A DNA stretch of 64,000 bases from Neobacillus nitrireducens (lineage in GTDB: Bacteria; Bacillota; Bacilli; Bacillales; Cytobacillaceae): NCBI RefSeq assembly GCF_030915405.1, contig NZ_CP133262.1, positions 3,860,501 to 3,924,500 on the forward strand, read 5' to 3'. Of this stretch, positions 17,053 through 25,746 are shown one piece after another. The position numbers and the translations under genes were made by a program. Below the pieces are notes generated by a model that saw only the letters and a program-made list of their open reading frames with translations, was not told where the DNA came from and did no database searches. Position 1 is the stretch's first letter, and each line of letters begins with the position of its first letter.

Positions 17053-17979
17053 ATGGCAATATCTATGTTAATTCGTGATGACCCCAGTCAGTATATCCAC
17101 CATGACCAATTATTCAAGCAGTTAATTCCCACCTTTTTCGCTGAATTTTTAGATCTATTCTTCCCAGAAGTTCCTCCACACATCGATTTTTCCACTATTA
17201 AGTTGCTATCAGAAGAAATGTTTACAGATTTATTGGAAGGAGAGAGTCGCAGAGCAGACATTGTCATTGAAGTAAGATTAAAAGGTCAGGATAGTATTAT
17301 AATTATCCATGTCGAACCACAAAGTTATAAACAACCAGATTTCAACGCGAGGATGTATCAATACTTTAGCTTGCTTTACAATAAATATCGAAAACCTATA
17401 TTACCAATTGCTATTTTTAGCTATGATGATATTAAATTTGAGCCTAGTAAATTTGAAATTTCTTTTCCATTCTTTCATGTTCTAACTTTTAATTTTCTAA
17501 AACTTGAATTAAGAAAAATGAATTGGCGCCATTATATTGATTCGAATAATCCTGTTGCTGCGGCGTTAATAAGTAGAATGGGTTATTCCGAAAAGGAAAA
17601 AGTACAGGTGAAGAGAGAATTTTTACGAATGTTGGTTAAAATGGAAGTAAACCCAGCAAAAATGGAAATCATTAATGGTTTCTTTGAAACCTATTTATCG
17701 TTGAATGACAGAGAGGAGAAGGAGCTAATGGAAGAAATAAAACAATTAAACCGAGATGAAGCGGAACAAATTTTGAAATTGCCAAATTCCTGGAAGGAAA
17801 AAGGAATTAAAGAAGGAATTGAAAAAGGGATTGAAAGAGGGATTGAAAGAGGAAAATTGGAAGAAAAAAGAGAAGTTGCAATTGGAATGTTAAGAGAAGG
17901 GTTACCTATTGCGTTAATTTCAAAACTTACAAAACTCGGTTACGAGGAAATCGAGCATCTAAAAAAATCCTTTAAATAA
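17053..17979 (+). CDS. Rpn family recombination-promoting nuclease / putative transposase-like protein
   Basis: A 308-residue protein. The N-terminus YIHHDQLFKQLIPTFFAEFLDLFFPE, then RRADIVIEVRLKGQDSIIIIHVEPQSY and FNARMYQYFSLLYNKYRKPILPIAIFSYDD, match the Rpn/PDDEXK_2 group (Asp, then Glu-Pro-Gln as the nuclease core). The C-terminus is a Gly/Glu/Lys-rich series (KEGIEKGIERGIERGK), a common Rpn tail feature. Rpn proteins can promote RecA-independent recombination. It sits between two paralogous cytochrome genes and beside a reversed secA, which is suggestive. ATG 17053 follows AAGGATG. Confidence 0.82.
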   Translation: MAISMLIRDDPSQYIHHDQLFKQLIPTFFAEFLDLFFPEVPPHIDFSTIKLLSEEMFTDLLEGESRRADIVIEVRLKGQDSIIIIHVEPQSYKQPDFNARMYQYFSLLYNKYRKPILPIAIFSYDDIKFEPSKFEISFPFFHVLTFNFLKLELRKMNWRHYIDSNNPVAAALISRMGYSEKEKVQVKREFLRMLVKMEVNPAKMEIINGFFETYLSLNDREEKELMEEIKQLNRDEAEQILKLPNSWKEKGIKEGIEKGIERGIERGKLEEKREVAIGMLREGLPIALISKLTKLGYEEIEHLKKSFK

Positions 17980-17988
17980 ACGTAGATG

Positions 17989-18019
17989 ATGGGTTCCTTT
18001 GGGACCCATTTTATTTTTT
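17989..18019 (+). terminator. Terminator of the Rpn-family gene
   Basis: ATGGGTTCC / GGGACCCAT hairpin with one G-U pair, followed by TTTTATTTTTTT. Confidence 0.8.
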
Positions 18020-18029
18020 TATTATGGAG

Positions 18030-18091
18030 TGTGGATAACAATATATCAACAAAATCCCCTCAAAATCCCCTCACTTATCTACAAATCCACA
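18030..18091. promoter_or_regulatory. Second group of DnaA-box-like 9-mers
   Basis: TGTGGATAA (18030-18038, perfect), TTATCTACA (18075-18083, one mismatch) and AAATCCACA (18083-18091, two mismatches), in the Rpn-secA convergent gap. Confidence 0.3.
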
Positions 18092-18111
18092 AGTTTCCCC
18101 CCGAAAACAAC

Positions 18112-18142
18112 AAAAAGAGCCAGCGAATCTAATCGCCAGCCC
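18112..18142 (-). terminator. secA terminator
   Basis: On the minus strand GGGCTGGCGA pairs with TCGCTGGCTC (10 bp, three G-U pairs) and exits into TTTTTG. It is about 65 bases past the secA stop. Confidence 0.6.
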
Positions 18143-18167
18143 TTAATTAATGATCAACATCGAAGTT

Positions 18168-18202
18168 ATATCAAATATCAAATATCAAATATCAAATATC
18201 AA
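18168..18202. repeat. Five tandem copies of the heptamer ATATCAA
   Basis: Five exact copies in 35 bases, 4 bases beyond the secA stop codon, between secA and its terminator. Confidence 0.9.
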
Positions 18203-18206
18203 AAAT

Positions 18207-20720
18207 TTATTTCCCTGCCCCGCAGCAGTTCTTATATTTCTTGCCGCTGCCGCAGATACATGGATCGTTACGGCCTACGTCAATTTGTTTTACTTTCGGT
18301 TTTTTCTTAACGGGTTCGCCTTCTTCTTTTGGATTCACTGCTTGGCCTTTGGCTACTTCTTGACGCTCAAGGTTATTGCGGATTTCCGCTTTCATGATAT
18401 ACATGGCCGCTTCGTCCTCGATTGAATGGATCATCGCCTCAAACATCGCAAAGCCTTCGTGCTGGTATTCACGAAGCGGATCGATTTGTCCGTAGGCACG
18501 TAAATGGATTCCTTGACGAAGTTGGTCCATCGCATCGATGTGATCAATCCACTTGGAGTCAACCGCACGGAGCGTAACAACCTTTTCAAATTCGCGCATT
18601 TGCTCAGGGAAAAGAAGTTGTTCTTTTTCCTCGTAACGTTCTTTCACTTTTGCAAAAATGGCCTCAATAATTTCATCTGGATCCTTGTCCTTCAAATCTT
18701 CCGCTGTCAAGTCACCCTCATGTAAAAGAGTGGCATGCACATAATCAACAATCGCTTGTAGATTCCATTCTTCCTCATCTTCGTGGCGCGATGCATGGGC
18801 ATTCACGTTGCGCTCAATGGAGTTCATGATCATCTTTTGAACGATATCACGAAGGTTATCTGATTCTAATACTTCATCACGCTGGGTGTAAATGATCTCA
18901 CGCTGTTGGCGCAGAACATCATCATATTGCAAGAGTTGTTTCCGGGCATCAAAGTTGTTCCCCTCAACGCGTTTTTGCGCTGATTCAACCGCTCTAGACA
19001 CCATTTTACTCTGAATAGGCTGATTATCATCCATACCAAGGCGTTCCATCATTGATTTCATATTATCTGAACCGAAGCGGCGCATCAGTTCATCTTCCAT
19101 TGATAAATAGAACTGAGTAATACCTGGGTCCCCTTGACGTCCAGAACGTCCACGGAGCTGGTTATCAATCCGGCGACTTTCGTGGCGCTCAGTGCCAATA
19201 ACAGCAAGTCCGCCCAGTTCAATCACACCTTCTCCAAGCTTAATGTCCGTACCACGGCCGGCCATGTTCGTCGCAATTGTAACTGAACCTTGGTGACCTG
19301 CTTCCGCTATAATCTCTGCTTCACGCTCATGGTTTTTCGCGTTCAAGACATTGTGGCGAATACCTTTTTTCAATAAATACTTAGAAATAAGTTCAGACGT
19401 TTCAATCGCAACCGTACCTACTAGCACAGGCTGTCCTTTTTGGTTACGCTTAGCGATATCCTCGACCACTGCACGGAACTTGCCGTCCATTGAGGAGTAG
19501 ATTAAATCAGCGCGGTCATCACGGACGATCGGGCGATTCGTAGGAATCACGATAACATTCATATTATAAATGTTGCGGAATTCTTCCTCTTCCGTTTTTG
19601 CCGTACCGGTCATACCAGCTAATTTTTCATACATCCGGAAGTAGTTTTGGAACGTAATCGTTGCCATCGTCATGCTTTCGTTTTGAACCTCGAGACCTTC
19701 TTTCGCCTCAATTGCCTGGTGCAAGCCCTCACTGTAACGGCGCCCCTTCATCAATCGGCCTGTGAACTGGTCAACGATCACAATTTCACCCTCTTGAACG
19801 ACATAGTCGACATCAAGGTGCATGCTGACATTGGCTTTTAATGCCTGGTTAATATGATGGTTTAAGGTAACATGCGACATGTCAAAAAGGTTATCAATCC
19901 CGAACGCTTTTTCCGCTTTGCTGATCCCTTCTTCTGTCAGCATTACGCCCTTTGTTTTTTCATCGTAGGTATAATCTGTATCTTTTGCAAGCATCCGAAC
20001 GAAACCATTCGCTTGAATATAAAGGACAGCCGATTTTGCCGCTGAGCCTGAAATAATTAAAGGTGTACGGGCTTCGTCAATTAAAATCGAGTCAACCTCG
20101 TCAATTACGCCGAAGAAAAGTGGGCGCTGAACTTTTTGTTCCTTATAGAGGACCATGTTATCACGTAAATAATCGAAACCAAATTCGTTATTTGTTCCGT
20201 AAGTAATATCAGCCGCATAGGCTGCCTGCTTTTCTTCCTTATCCATGCTATTTAAATTCAAACCGACTGTTAAGCCTAGGAATTGATACAACTGACCCAT
20301 TTCCTCGGCGTCACGGCTGGCTAAGTATTCGTTGACCGTAACAACATGGACACCTTTGCCGGAAAGAGCATTCAAATAAACGGGCATGGTCGCAGTTAAC
20401 GTTTTACCTTCACCTGTTTTCATTTCCGAGATATTCCCTTCGTGAAGAGAAATCCCTCCCATTAACTGAACATGATACGGATACAAGCCAAGCACACGGC
20501 GAGCGCCTTCACGGACAACGGCAAACGCTTCAACGAGTAAGTCATCCAGTGTTTCCCCGTTTTGATAGCGAGCTTTAAACTCTTCTGTTTTCTCACGCAG
20601 TTGCTCATCGGTCAGCTTTTCGGTTTCTTGTGCCAGTGCGTCAATTTTTGTGGCCAGCTTATCTAACCGCTTCAGCTCACGTTTGTTCAGATCAAACACT
20701 TTATTTAAAATCCCCATCAT
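18207..20720 (-). CDS. secA: Preprotein translocase ATPase SecA
   Basis: An 837-residue protein, full length and highly conserved. Visible: [11 protein letters not shown] (Walker A), [21 protein letters not shown] (DEAD box), [42 protein letters not shown], the long helical scaffold, and a C-terminal SEC-C zinc motif [14 protein letters not shown]. SecA drives Sec-dependent export through SecYEG. AAGGAGC lies 10 bases before the ATG at 20720. It is on the minus strand although hpf and prfB on both sides are on the plus strand, unlike B. subtilis where all three run together. No inactivating change is seen. Confidence 0.97.
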   Translation of the reverse strand: MMGILNKVFDLNKRELKRLDKLATKIDALAQETEKLTDEQLREKTEEFKARYQNGETLDDLLVEAFAVVREGARRVLGLYPYHVQLMGGISLHEGNISEMKTGEGKTLTATMPVYLNALSGKGVHVVTVNEYLASRDAEEMGQLYQFLGLTVGLNLNSMDKEEKQAAYAADITYGTNNEFGFDYLRDNMVLYKEQKVQRPLFFGVIDEVDSILIDEARTPLIISGSAAKSAVLYIQANGFVRMLAKDTDYTYDEKTKGVMLTEEGISKAEKAFGIDNLFDMSHVTLNHHINQALKANVSMHLDVDYVVQEGEIVIVDQFTGRLMKGRRYSEGLHQAIEAKEGLEVQNESMTMATITFQNYFRMYEKLAGMTGTAKTEEEEFRNIYNMNVIVIPTNRPIVRDDRADLIYSSMDGKFRAVVEDIAKRNQKGQPVLVGTVAIETSELISKYLLKKGIRHNVLNAKNHEREAEIIAEAGHQGSVTIATNMAGRGTDIKLGEGVIELGGLAVIGTERHESRRIDNQLRGRSGRQGDPGITQFYLSMEDELMRRFGSDNMKSMMERLGMDDNQPIQSKMVSRAVESAQKRVEGNNFDARKQLLQYDDVLRQQREIIYTQRDEVLESDNLRDIVQKMIMNSIERNVNAHASRHEDEEEWNLQAIVDYVHATLLHEGDLTAEDLKDKDPDEIIEAIFAKVKERYEEKEQLLFPEQMREFEKVVTLRAVDSKWIDHIDAMDQLRQGIHLRAYGQIDPLREYQHEGFAMFEAMIHSIEDEAAMYIMKAEIRNNLERQEVAKGQAVNPKEEGEPVKKKPKVKQIDVGRNDPCICGSGKKYKNCCGAGK

Positions 20721-21259
20721 TTGATGAACGCTCCTTTATATAGAGACAAATGCACTCTTTTTTAAAAAATCATAGTCAAAAATTTCGTTAAATACCTTTC
20801 CTATCTTACCATTTCCTCCATACAGTGACAACAATGTTAGCGGAGAGCAGAATTTGTACAATCTACTATTATATATCTGACCGTGATAAATGCCGCAACT
20901 TGCTCAAAAAGATGTTCGGTTTTTTGTCAAATATGGCAGACCTATGACGTTAAATTGATAATGAGTCCCAACTAGAAGGACTTCCATTCAAATTCCAATA
21001 TTATTGTATAAAACTAGAGTAATATCGTATATAAATTCATAAATATGCAGATTAAACAACGCAGGTATAGTGTTAAATAACCCGTTAAATAACAACGGTT
21101 TTATGTTGTTTTTATAGGAAATCTTACACTTGATTTCTTTGAAAAAATATTCACAAATTGTACATTGGATTATAATCTCACAATGTTAGATACTACCTTT
21201 AGAGAGGTTAATATGGAAAATATATAGAGAAACAATCCAAAATGGGAAGGGTGAGTTAA
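20721..21259. other. Divergent secA / decaheme cytochrome intergenic region
   Basis: A 539-base AT-rich region. GTTAAATAAC occurs twice, around 21073 and 21084. A TATAAT at 21171-21176 with TTCACA 15 bases before it might be the cytochrome promoter, but the spacing is short. I found no Fnr-type site of the kind seen before the other decaheme gene, and no RNA element. Confidence 0.4.
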
Positions 21260-22657
21260 GTGGCCATTTGGGGGAAAAAAAATAAAGATAAAGATCCCGA
21301 AAGTAGAGAAGATAGAAAAAAAGTTGGCCTGATTCGCGGATTATGGCGAAAGTTTCGAGCGATTGACTGGAAGAATCCAGTGAACAGGTGGAAATTGTTA
21401 TTCGTTTCACTTGTTGGCTGTATCGTTGTATTTGGTGGAGGTTATGGAGTTCTTACCGCGACTAACTCACCAACATTCTGTGCAAGCTGTCACGAAATGG
21501 CACCTGAGTATTCATCTTACACAGCGAGTGCTCATAATCAGATTTCATGTGTCCAGTGTCATATCAAGCCTGGTTTCACCAACATGATTACCCACAAAAT
21601 GAAATCAGTTAAAGAAGTGTACTACCACGTAACAGGTGTTCCTGAACAAATCGTTCAAACCGAAGAAGAAGCCGTTTCAAACGAAAACTGTTTGCAATGT
21701 CACTCGAAGAACCGTCTCGTAACCGCATCCGGGGACTTAAAGGTAAATCACAAAGGACATATCGAACAAGATATTCCTTGTATCACCTGTCATGCCGGGG
21801 TCGTGCATGCGAAAATGGCATCTCGTGGGATCAACGTCGAAGAAGTTCGCGGCAAATGGACAGCAGAGAGTGCTGAAAAATTAATGGAAAAGAAATACCT
21901 AAGACCTAACATGGGAACATGTATTGATTGTCACGATCAAGTAAACAACGGCGTAAAACCTTGGAAGGAAGCAGCTTACAGCGTTCCGCCAAATCCAGAA
22001 GAACTTGAGAAAAAAATGGAAGAAAGCAAGAAAGAAGGCTCTTCCGCAGCAACAACAGAAACCGCAGCTGAAGCAACACATGAAGGTGCAACAACTGAAG
22101 CAGAAGCAATAGCAGAACATGATCAAAAAACACAAGATATCATTTTACAAGCAATTGGCAAACAACAAAAAGACGTCAAACTTTCCATGGCTTGTGAAAC
22201 CTGTCATAAAAAAGTAAAAGTTCCGAAGAGTCATAAGGTTGAAGGCTGGAATGGAAATCACGGCGGCACAGCTGTTCAAGAGTTAGATAAGTGCGTAAAC
22301 TGCCACCAGGATTCGAAATGGTTCAGAGCTATTCCGAAAGAAGATATTATTTCAATTCTTAAAATGAAAGAAACCAAATCAAAGTATGTACCGAACATTA
22401 CAGTCGTGAAAGACCAATCACGAATCAATAAATTCTGTAGCGCCTGTCACGGCAACCGTCCACCAGGACACGTCGACAGTGACAAATGGTTAACAGCTCA
22501 CGCGTCGAAAGCGAAAACAGCTGATCAAAAATCAGAATGCTTCGTTTGTCACGACCGTACAAAGCCAATACCAGGCTCAACAGAAGTAAAAGCACCAACA
22601 GACGTTTATTGCCAATACTGTCATAGAACTGGCTTTAAATCTGACAAGAAGAAATAA
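21260..22657 (+). CDS. Membrane-anchored decaheme cytochrome c, NapC/NirT type
   Basis: A 465-residue paralog of the minus-strand decaheme protein. One membrane helix (about residues 45-68) precedes ten CXXCH sites (CASCH, CVQCH, CLQCH, CITCH, CIDCH, CETCH, CVNCH, CSACH, CFVCH, CQYCH). FCASCHEMAPEYSSYTASAHNQ and KVNHKGHIEQDIPCITCHAGVVHAKM are nearly shared with the paralog. An Ala/Glu/Thr-rich linker at about residues 245-290 splits heme sites 5 and 6, a flexible hinge or wall-spanning spacer. Likely takes electrons from menaquinol. GTG start with GGAAGGGTGAG upstream. First gene of a run of four closely spaced genes. Confidence 0.88.
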   Translation: MAIWGKKNKDKDPESREDRKKVGLIRGLWRKFRAIDWKNPVNRWKLLFVSLVGCIVVFGGGYGVLTATNSPTFCASCHEMAPEYSSYTASAHNQISCVQCHIKPGFTNMITHKMKSVKEVYYHVTGVPEQIVQTEEEAVSNENCLQCHSKNRLVTASGDLKVNHKGHIEQDIPCITCHAGVVHAKMASRGINVEEVRGKWTAESAEKLMEKKYLRPNMGTCIDCHDQVNNGVKPWKEAAYSVPPNPEELEKKMEESKKEGSSAATTETAAEATHEGATTEAEAIAEHDQKTQDIILQAIGKQQKDVKLSMACETCHKKVKVPKSHKVEGWNGNHGGTAVQELDKCVNCHQDSKWFRAIPKEDIISILKMKETKSKYVPNITVVKDQSRINKFCSACHGNRPPGHVDSDKWLTAHASKAKTADQKSECFVCHDRTKPIPGSTEVKAPTDVYCQYCHRTGFKSDKKK

Positions 22658-22684
22658 TAAAACCTGAACAGGAGGGTCGCTTTT

Positions 22685-23893
22685 ATGGACGAGGAGCACA
22701 ATCAAGAACTGCCGGCCCCTCCCAAATTTCGCTTTAAAGGAAACGAGTTTCGCTATAGGTTATTTAAATATCTAACTCTAACTGTGTTGTTTCTAGCTAT
22801 CTTCTTTGGCCTTAGCTTCGTAGGGCTAGAAACAACATCCAGTTCAAAATTTTGCGCATCCTGTCATGAGATGAAACCTCAGTATTATACTTGGAAAGCT
22901 TCCTCACATAGCGAGGTTGCCTGTGAAAGCTGTCATATTGGGTCGGGAACAGAGAATTACGTAAAAGCGAAAGGCAGCGGAATTAAAGAAGTATACAAAA
23001 AGCAAACAGATACCTATCTGGCACCAATTAAGATGCCGAACCTAATACCTGATTCAGCATGCGAATCCTGTCACAACATGAAAAACCGTGAAGTGACACC
23101 TTCCGGGGATATCATCATACCTCACAGCAAACATAAGACGGAAGGCATTAAATGCGTACAGTGTCACAGTGGTACTGCTCACGGGGAAATATCCGATCGA
23201 AGAGTAACTTATAAGAGTGATTACGGAAAATGGGATGAAAAACTAGGTACTGTGCTAATGAGTGACACGAAGTTTACTAGTCCGCAAATGGATACTTGCA
23301 TGGAATGTCATGAAGCAAGGAAAGCAACATTGAAATGTAGTGCTTGTCATGAAACAACAATGGTTCCTAAAACTCATAAAACAGCAACTTTCAAAGCAGG
23401 TGGACACGGAAAAATACAACCATCTGAATTGAAAAAATGTGAGCAATGCCATTCTTATATGTCGAGCGAAAAGTACGACTTATTTAAGGAAGACCCAAGC
23501 TATACCAAATTTCTAAAAAATGAAACTACTAATTCCAACAAAAGTGTTTCAGTTTCGCAATATGCAAAAACAAACACATTCTGTAAAGAATGCCATGGAA
23601 AAAGGCCAGAAAGCCATAAAATTGCTTCTTTTGATACAAAACATGGCAGTATAGCAAAGGATACACAAAAGTGCTTTGTATGCCACGCTAACCGGATTAC
23701 GAGTGATTCACCTGTAACAACGGTTCAATGTGCTTCCTGTCATCCGAGTTCACATGGGGACAGATTTAAGGAGAAACACCCGATCCAATTAGCAGTAAAT
23801 CAAAAATACGAAAAATCATGTTTAAAATGTCACGTTGAAAAAACGTGTTCAAAATGCCATAAGTCAAACATAAACCATAAAGCTAAAGAATAG
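22685..23893 (+). CDS. Membrane-anchored twelve-heme cytochrome c, NapC/NirT type
   Basis: A 402-residue protein: one membrane helix at about residues 30-50, then twelve CXXCH sites (CASCH, CESCH, CESCH, CVQCH, CMECH, CSACH, CEQCH, CKECH, CFVCH, CASCH, CLKCH, CSKCH). FCASCHEMKPQYYTWKASSHSEVACESCH marks the NapC/NirT N-terminal module. The last three hemes are packed into the final 65 residues. AGGAGGGTC lies before the ATG, 27 bases after the previous stop. It probably relays electrons between the decaheme protein and the secreted cytochromes; the order of transfer is inference. Confidence 0.87.
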   Translation: MDEEHNQELPAPPKFRFKGNEFRYRLFKYLTLTVLFLAIFFGLSFVGLETTSSSKFCASCHEMKPQYYTWKASSHSEVACESCHIGSGTENYVKAKGSGIKEVYKKQTDTYLAPIKMPNLIPDSACESCHNMKNREVTPSGDIIIPHSKHKTEGIKCVQCHSGTAHGEISDRRVTYKSDYGKWDEKLGTVLMSDTKFTSPQMDTCMECHEARKATLKCSACHETTMVPKTHKTATFKAGGHGKIQPSELKKCEQCHSYMSSEKYDLFKEDPSYTKFLKNETTNSNKSVSVSQYAKTNTFCKECHGKRPESHKIASFDTKHGSIAKDTQKCFVCHANRITSDSPVTTVQCASCHPSSHGDRFKEKHPIQLAVNQKYEKSCLKCHVEKTCSKCHKSNINHKAKE

Positions 23894-23913
23894 ATTCCGA
23901 GAGGGGATTTACC

Positions 23914-24612
23914 ATGGAAGCAGAAAAAGTACCTCAGGAAGTAGAGGAAAGAGCAACCAAGAAGAAGCCAAAGACGTTTAAAAAGAAAACTGGGATCCTA
24001 TTATTGTTACTTACATTAATTATTACCGTTGGTACTGGATATGCTCTCGGTCACTTTTATTTTTGGAATAGCATTGACATGAAACGAGTAAATGAGCAGT
24101 TAGATTACTATAAAGAAGCAGTAAGAAAAGATCCTTCCAATTTAGAAAACCGAATCGTTCTAGGGTATACCTATTACTTAAAAGGTGACCATGATGAAGC
24201 TATTAAACAGTTCGATAATGTATTAGAGCAAGACAAGAATAATTATGATGCACGTTACAATATGGGTTTAGTCTATATATCTGAAGAACGATATAATGAA
24301 GCGCTTATTGAATTTGAAAAAGCTGTCAAAATCGCTCCTAAAGACTATAAGGGCTATGTGCAAATAGGAATCTCCTATCGTGGCTTAAAAGAATACGACA
24401 AGGCGACCAAGTCACTTGAACAAGCTAATAAGCTAGCTCCAACCAACTCCGACATCATTTATCAAATTGGAATGGTAGCAGAAGCTCAAGGAAAATATGC
24501 AGATGCGATCACCATTTATAAAGATGCGCTACAATATGATCCATTGTATAAGGATGCAATCGATGCATTAGATCGACTTAAAGATAAAGACACAAAGGCT
24601 GAAGGTGAATAA
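23914..24612 (+). CDS. Membrane-anchored TPR protein
   Basis: A 232-residue protein: Lys/Glu-rich cytoplasmic tail, one membrane helix at about residues 28-48, then about five tetratricopeptide repeats (for example AIKQFDNVLEQDKNNYDARYNMG and ALIEFEKAVKIAPKDYKGYVQIG). The repeats should face outward. TPR proteins near multiheme cytochromes often help assembly or heme attachment, but no catalytic motif is visible. It starts 20 bases after the twelve-heme gene and lies 2 bases before the NHL gene, so all belong to one operon. Confidence 0.8.
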   Translation: MEAEKVPQEVEERATKKKPKTFKKKTGILLLLLTLIITVGTGYALGHFYFWNSIDMKRVNEQLDYYKEAVRKDPSNLENRIVLGYTYYLKGDHDEAIKQFDNVLEQDKNNYDARYNMGLVYISEERYNEALIEFEKAVKIAPKDYKGYVQIGISYRGLKEYDKATKSLEQANKLAPTNSDIIYQIGMVAEAQGKYADAITIYKDALQYDPLYKDAIDALDRLKDKDTKAEGE

Positions 24613-24614
24613 CG

Positions 24615-25586
24615 ATGAAAAGACGTAATGTGTATATCGGTATGGCACTCATTGCTATAGCCACGGCAGCAGTTTTTACCTTCCTTTTCCTAAATAATAC
24701 AAAAGCAGTTGATACAGGACTCCTAAAAGTTATTACTCCAAATGGAGCACCGAATTACAGCCAAGCGCTTACTGGTGACTTTAACAAGCCGCTTGCTAAG
24801 CCTATGGATGTAACAGCCAATAGTTCGTTTACGTATGTGTCAGATACGAATAATAAACGTGTTCTAGCATTTGATGGCGGCGGCAACCAGTTGTTCGCAT
24901 TTGGTGAGGATGGAACTGGCAAGGGGCAATTTAAATTTCCTTATGGAATTGCAACAGATGATAAGGGAAGAGTATTTGTTGCCGATTTATATAATGGAAA
25001 TATTTCAATTTTCAATGAGAAAGGGAAATTTATTGATTACTTTGCAAAAAAAGTAATGACCGATAAAAAGATAGCAGCACCAGCTGCACTGAGAATTATT
25101 GATAAAAAGGTGTACATGACCGATATTAAAACAAATAAAGCTTATGTATTTGACTTAAACGGAAAGCTGCTACTTGAAGTGGGTAAACCAGGCACGAAAG
25201 ATGGCGAACTTAACTCACCAAACGGCATCACAGTCGACGATGAAGGCAATATTTATATCGTGGATACTGCCAACCAGCGCGTAGAGATTTTCGATAAAGC
25301 AGGTAAATTTAAAAAGATTATCAATGGTTCAGCTAATGGCAAGGGAGAATCCATCTTTGTCAACCCAAGGGGAATTGGCATAGATAGCCGTGGCATCATG
25401 TATGTTGTCAGTAACTTGACCCACCTTGTTTATGGCTTTGACAAGGATGGTAAGAAAGTATTTGAATTTGGCGGTATGGGGGAAAACAACGGACAATTCT
25501 CTCTGCCAAACGGCTTATTCATCGATAAAAATGACAATGTTTATATTACAGATACATTAAACATCAGGGTACAAATATTTAAATAA
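24615..25586 (+). CDS. NHL-repeat beta-propeller protein, membrane-anchored or secreted
   Basis: A 323-residue protein with an N-terminal hydrophobic anchor or signal at about residues 6-27, followed by about six NHL repeats (GQFKFPYGIATDDKGRVFVAD, GELNSPNGITVDDEGNIYIVDT, GQFSLPNGLFIDKNDNVYITDT), enough for a six-bladed propeller. No CXXCH is present. The start overlaps the end of the TPR gene region (2-base gap; GAAGGTGA as ribosome binding site). NHL proteins are recurrent neighbours of extracellular multiheme cytochromes, where they may be scaffolds; the role here is inferred from context. Confidence 0.82.
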   Translation: MKRRNVYIGMALIAIATAAVFTFLFLNNTKAVDTGLLKVITPNGAPNYSQALTGDFNKPLAKPMDVTANSSFTYVSDTNNKRVLAFDGGGNQLFAFGEDGTGKGQFKFPYGIATDDKGRVFVADLYNGNISIFNEKGKFIDYFAKKVMTDKKIAAPAALRIIDKKVYMTDIKTNKAYVFDLNGKLLLEVGKPGTKDGELNSPNGITVDDEGNIYIVDTANQRVEIFDKAGKFKKIINGSANGKGESIFVNPRGIGIDSRGIMYVVSNLTHLVYGFDKDGKKVFEFGGMGENNGQFSLPNGLFIDKNDNVYITDTLNIRVQIFK

Positions 25587-25746
25587 CATCAACGAACCTA
25601 ACAGAATCAGTAATAGTCAAGTTGAAAACCTATTTCCTTCACATTAAAGGGGGTGGTATAGAAAACGTATAGTCAGAGGCATTTTCAGAGTATATAAAAC
25701 AAAAAAACAGAGAAAAAAAGAGAGATTTATTTGGGAGGTTTTAAGA

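Noticed and set aside
18207..20720. secA as a second, accessory secA2
   Set aside because: Length, SEC-C tail and strong similarity to the housekeeping B. subtilis protein, plus its place between hpf and prfB, argue that it is the main secA.
20721..21259. Fnr or Rex operator before the plus-strand decaheme gene
   Set aside because: TTCACAAATTGTACA was considered but does not form a symmetric Fnr or Rex site.
21899..22135. Cys/Phe-rich minus-strand frames of 75-78 codons
   Set aside because: They are the complement of the Ala/Glu-rich linker of the decaheme gene, with no start signals.
16774..22657. Composite transposon made of the two cytochrome copies
   Set aside because: No transposase of a known insertion sequence, terminal repeat or target duplication was seen; the Rpn gene alone is not enough.
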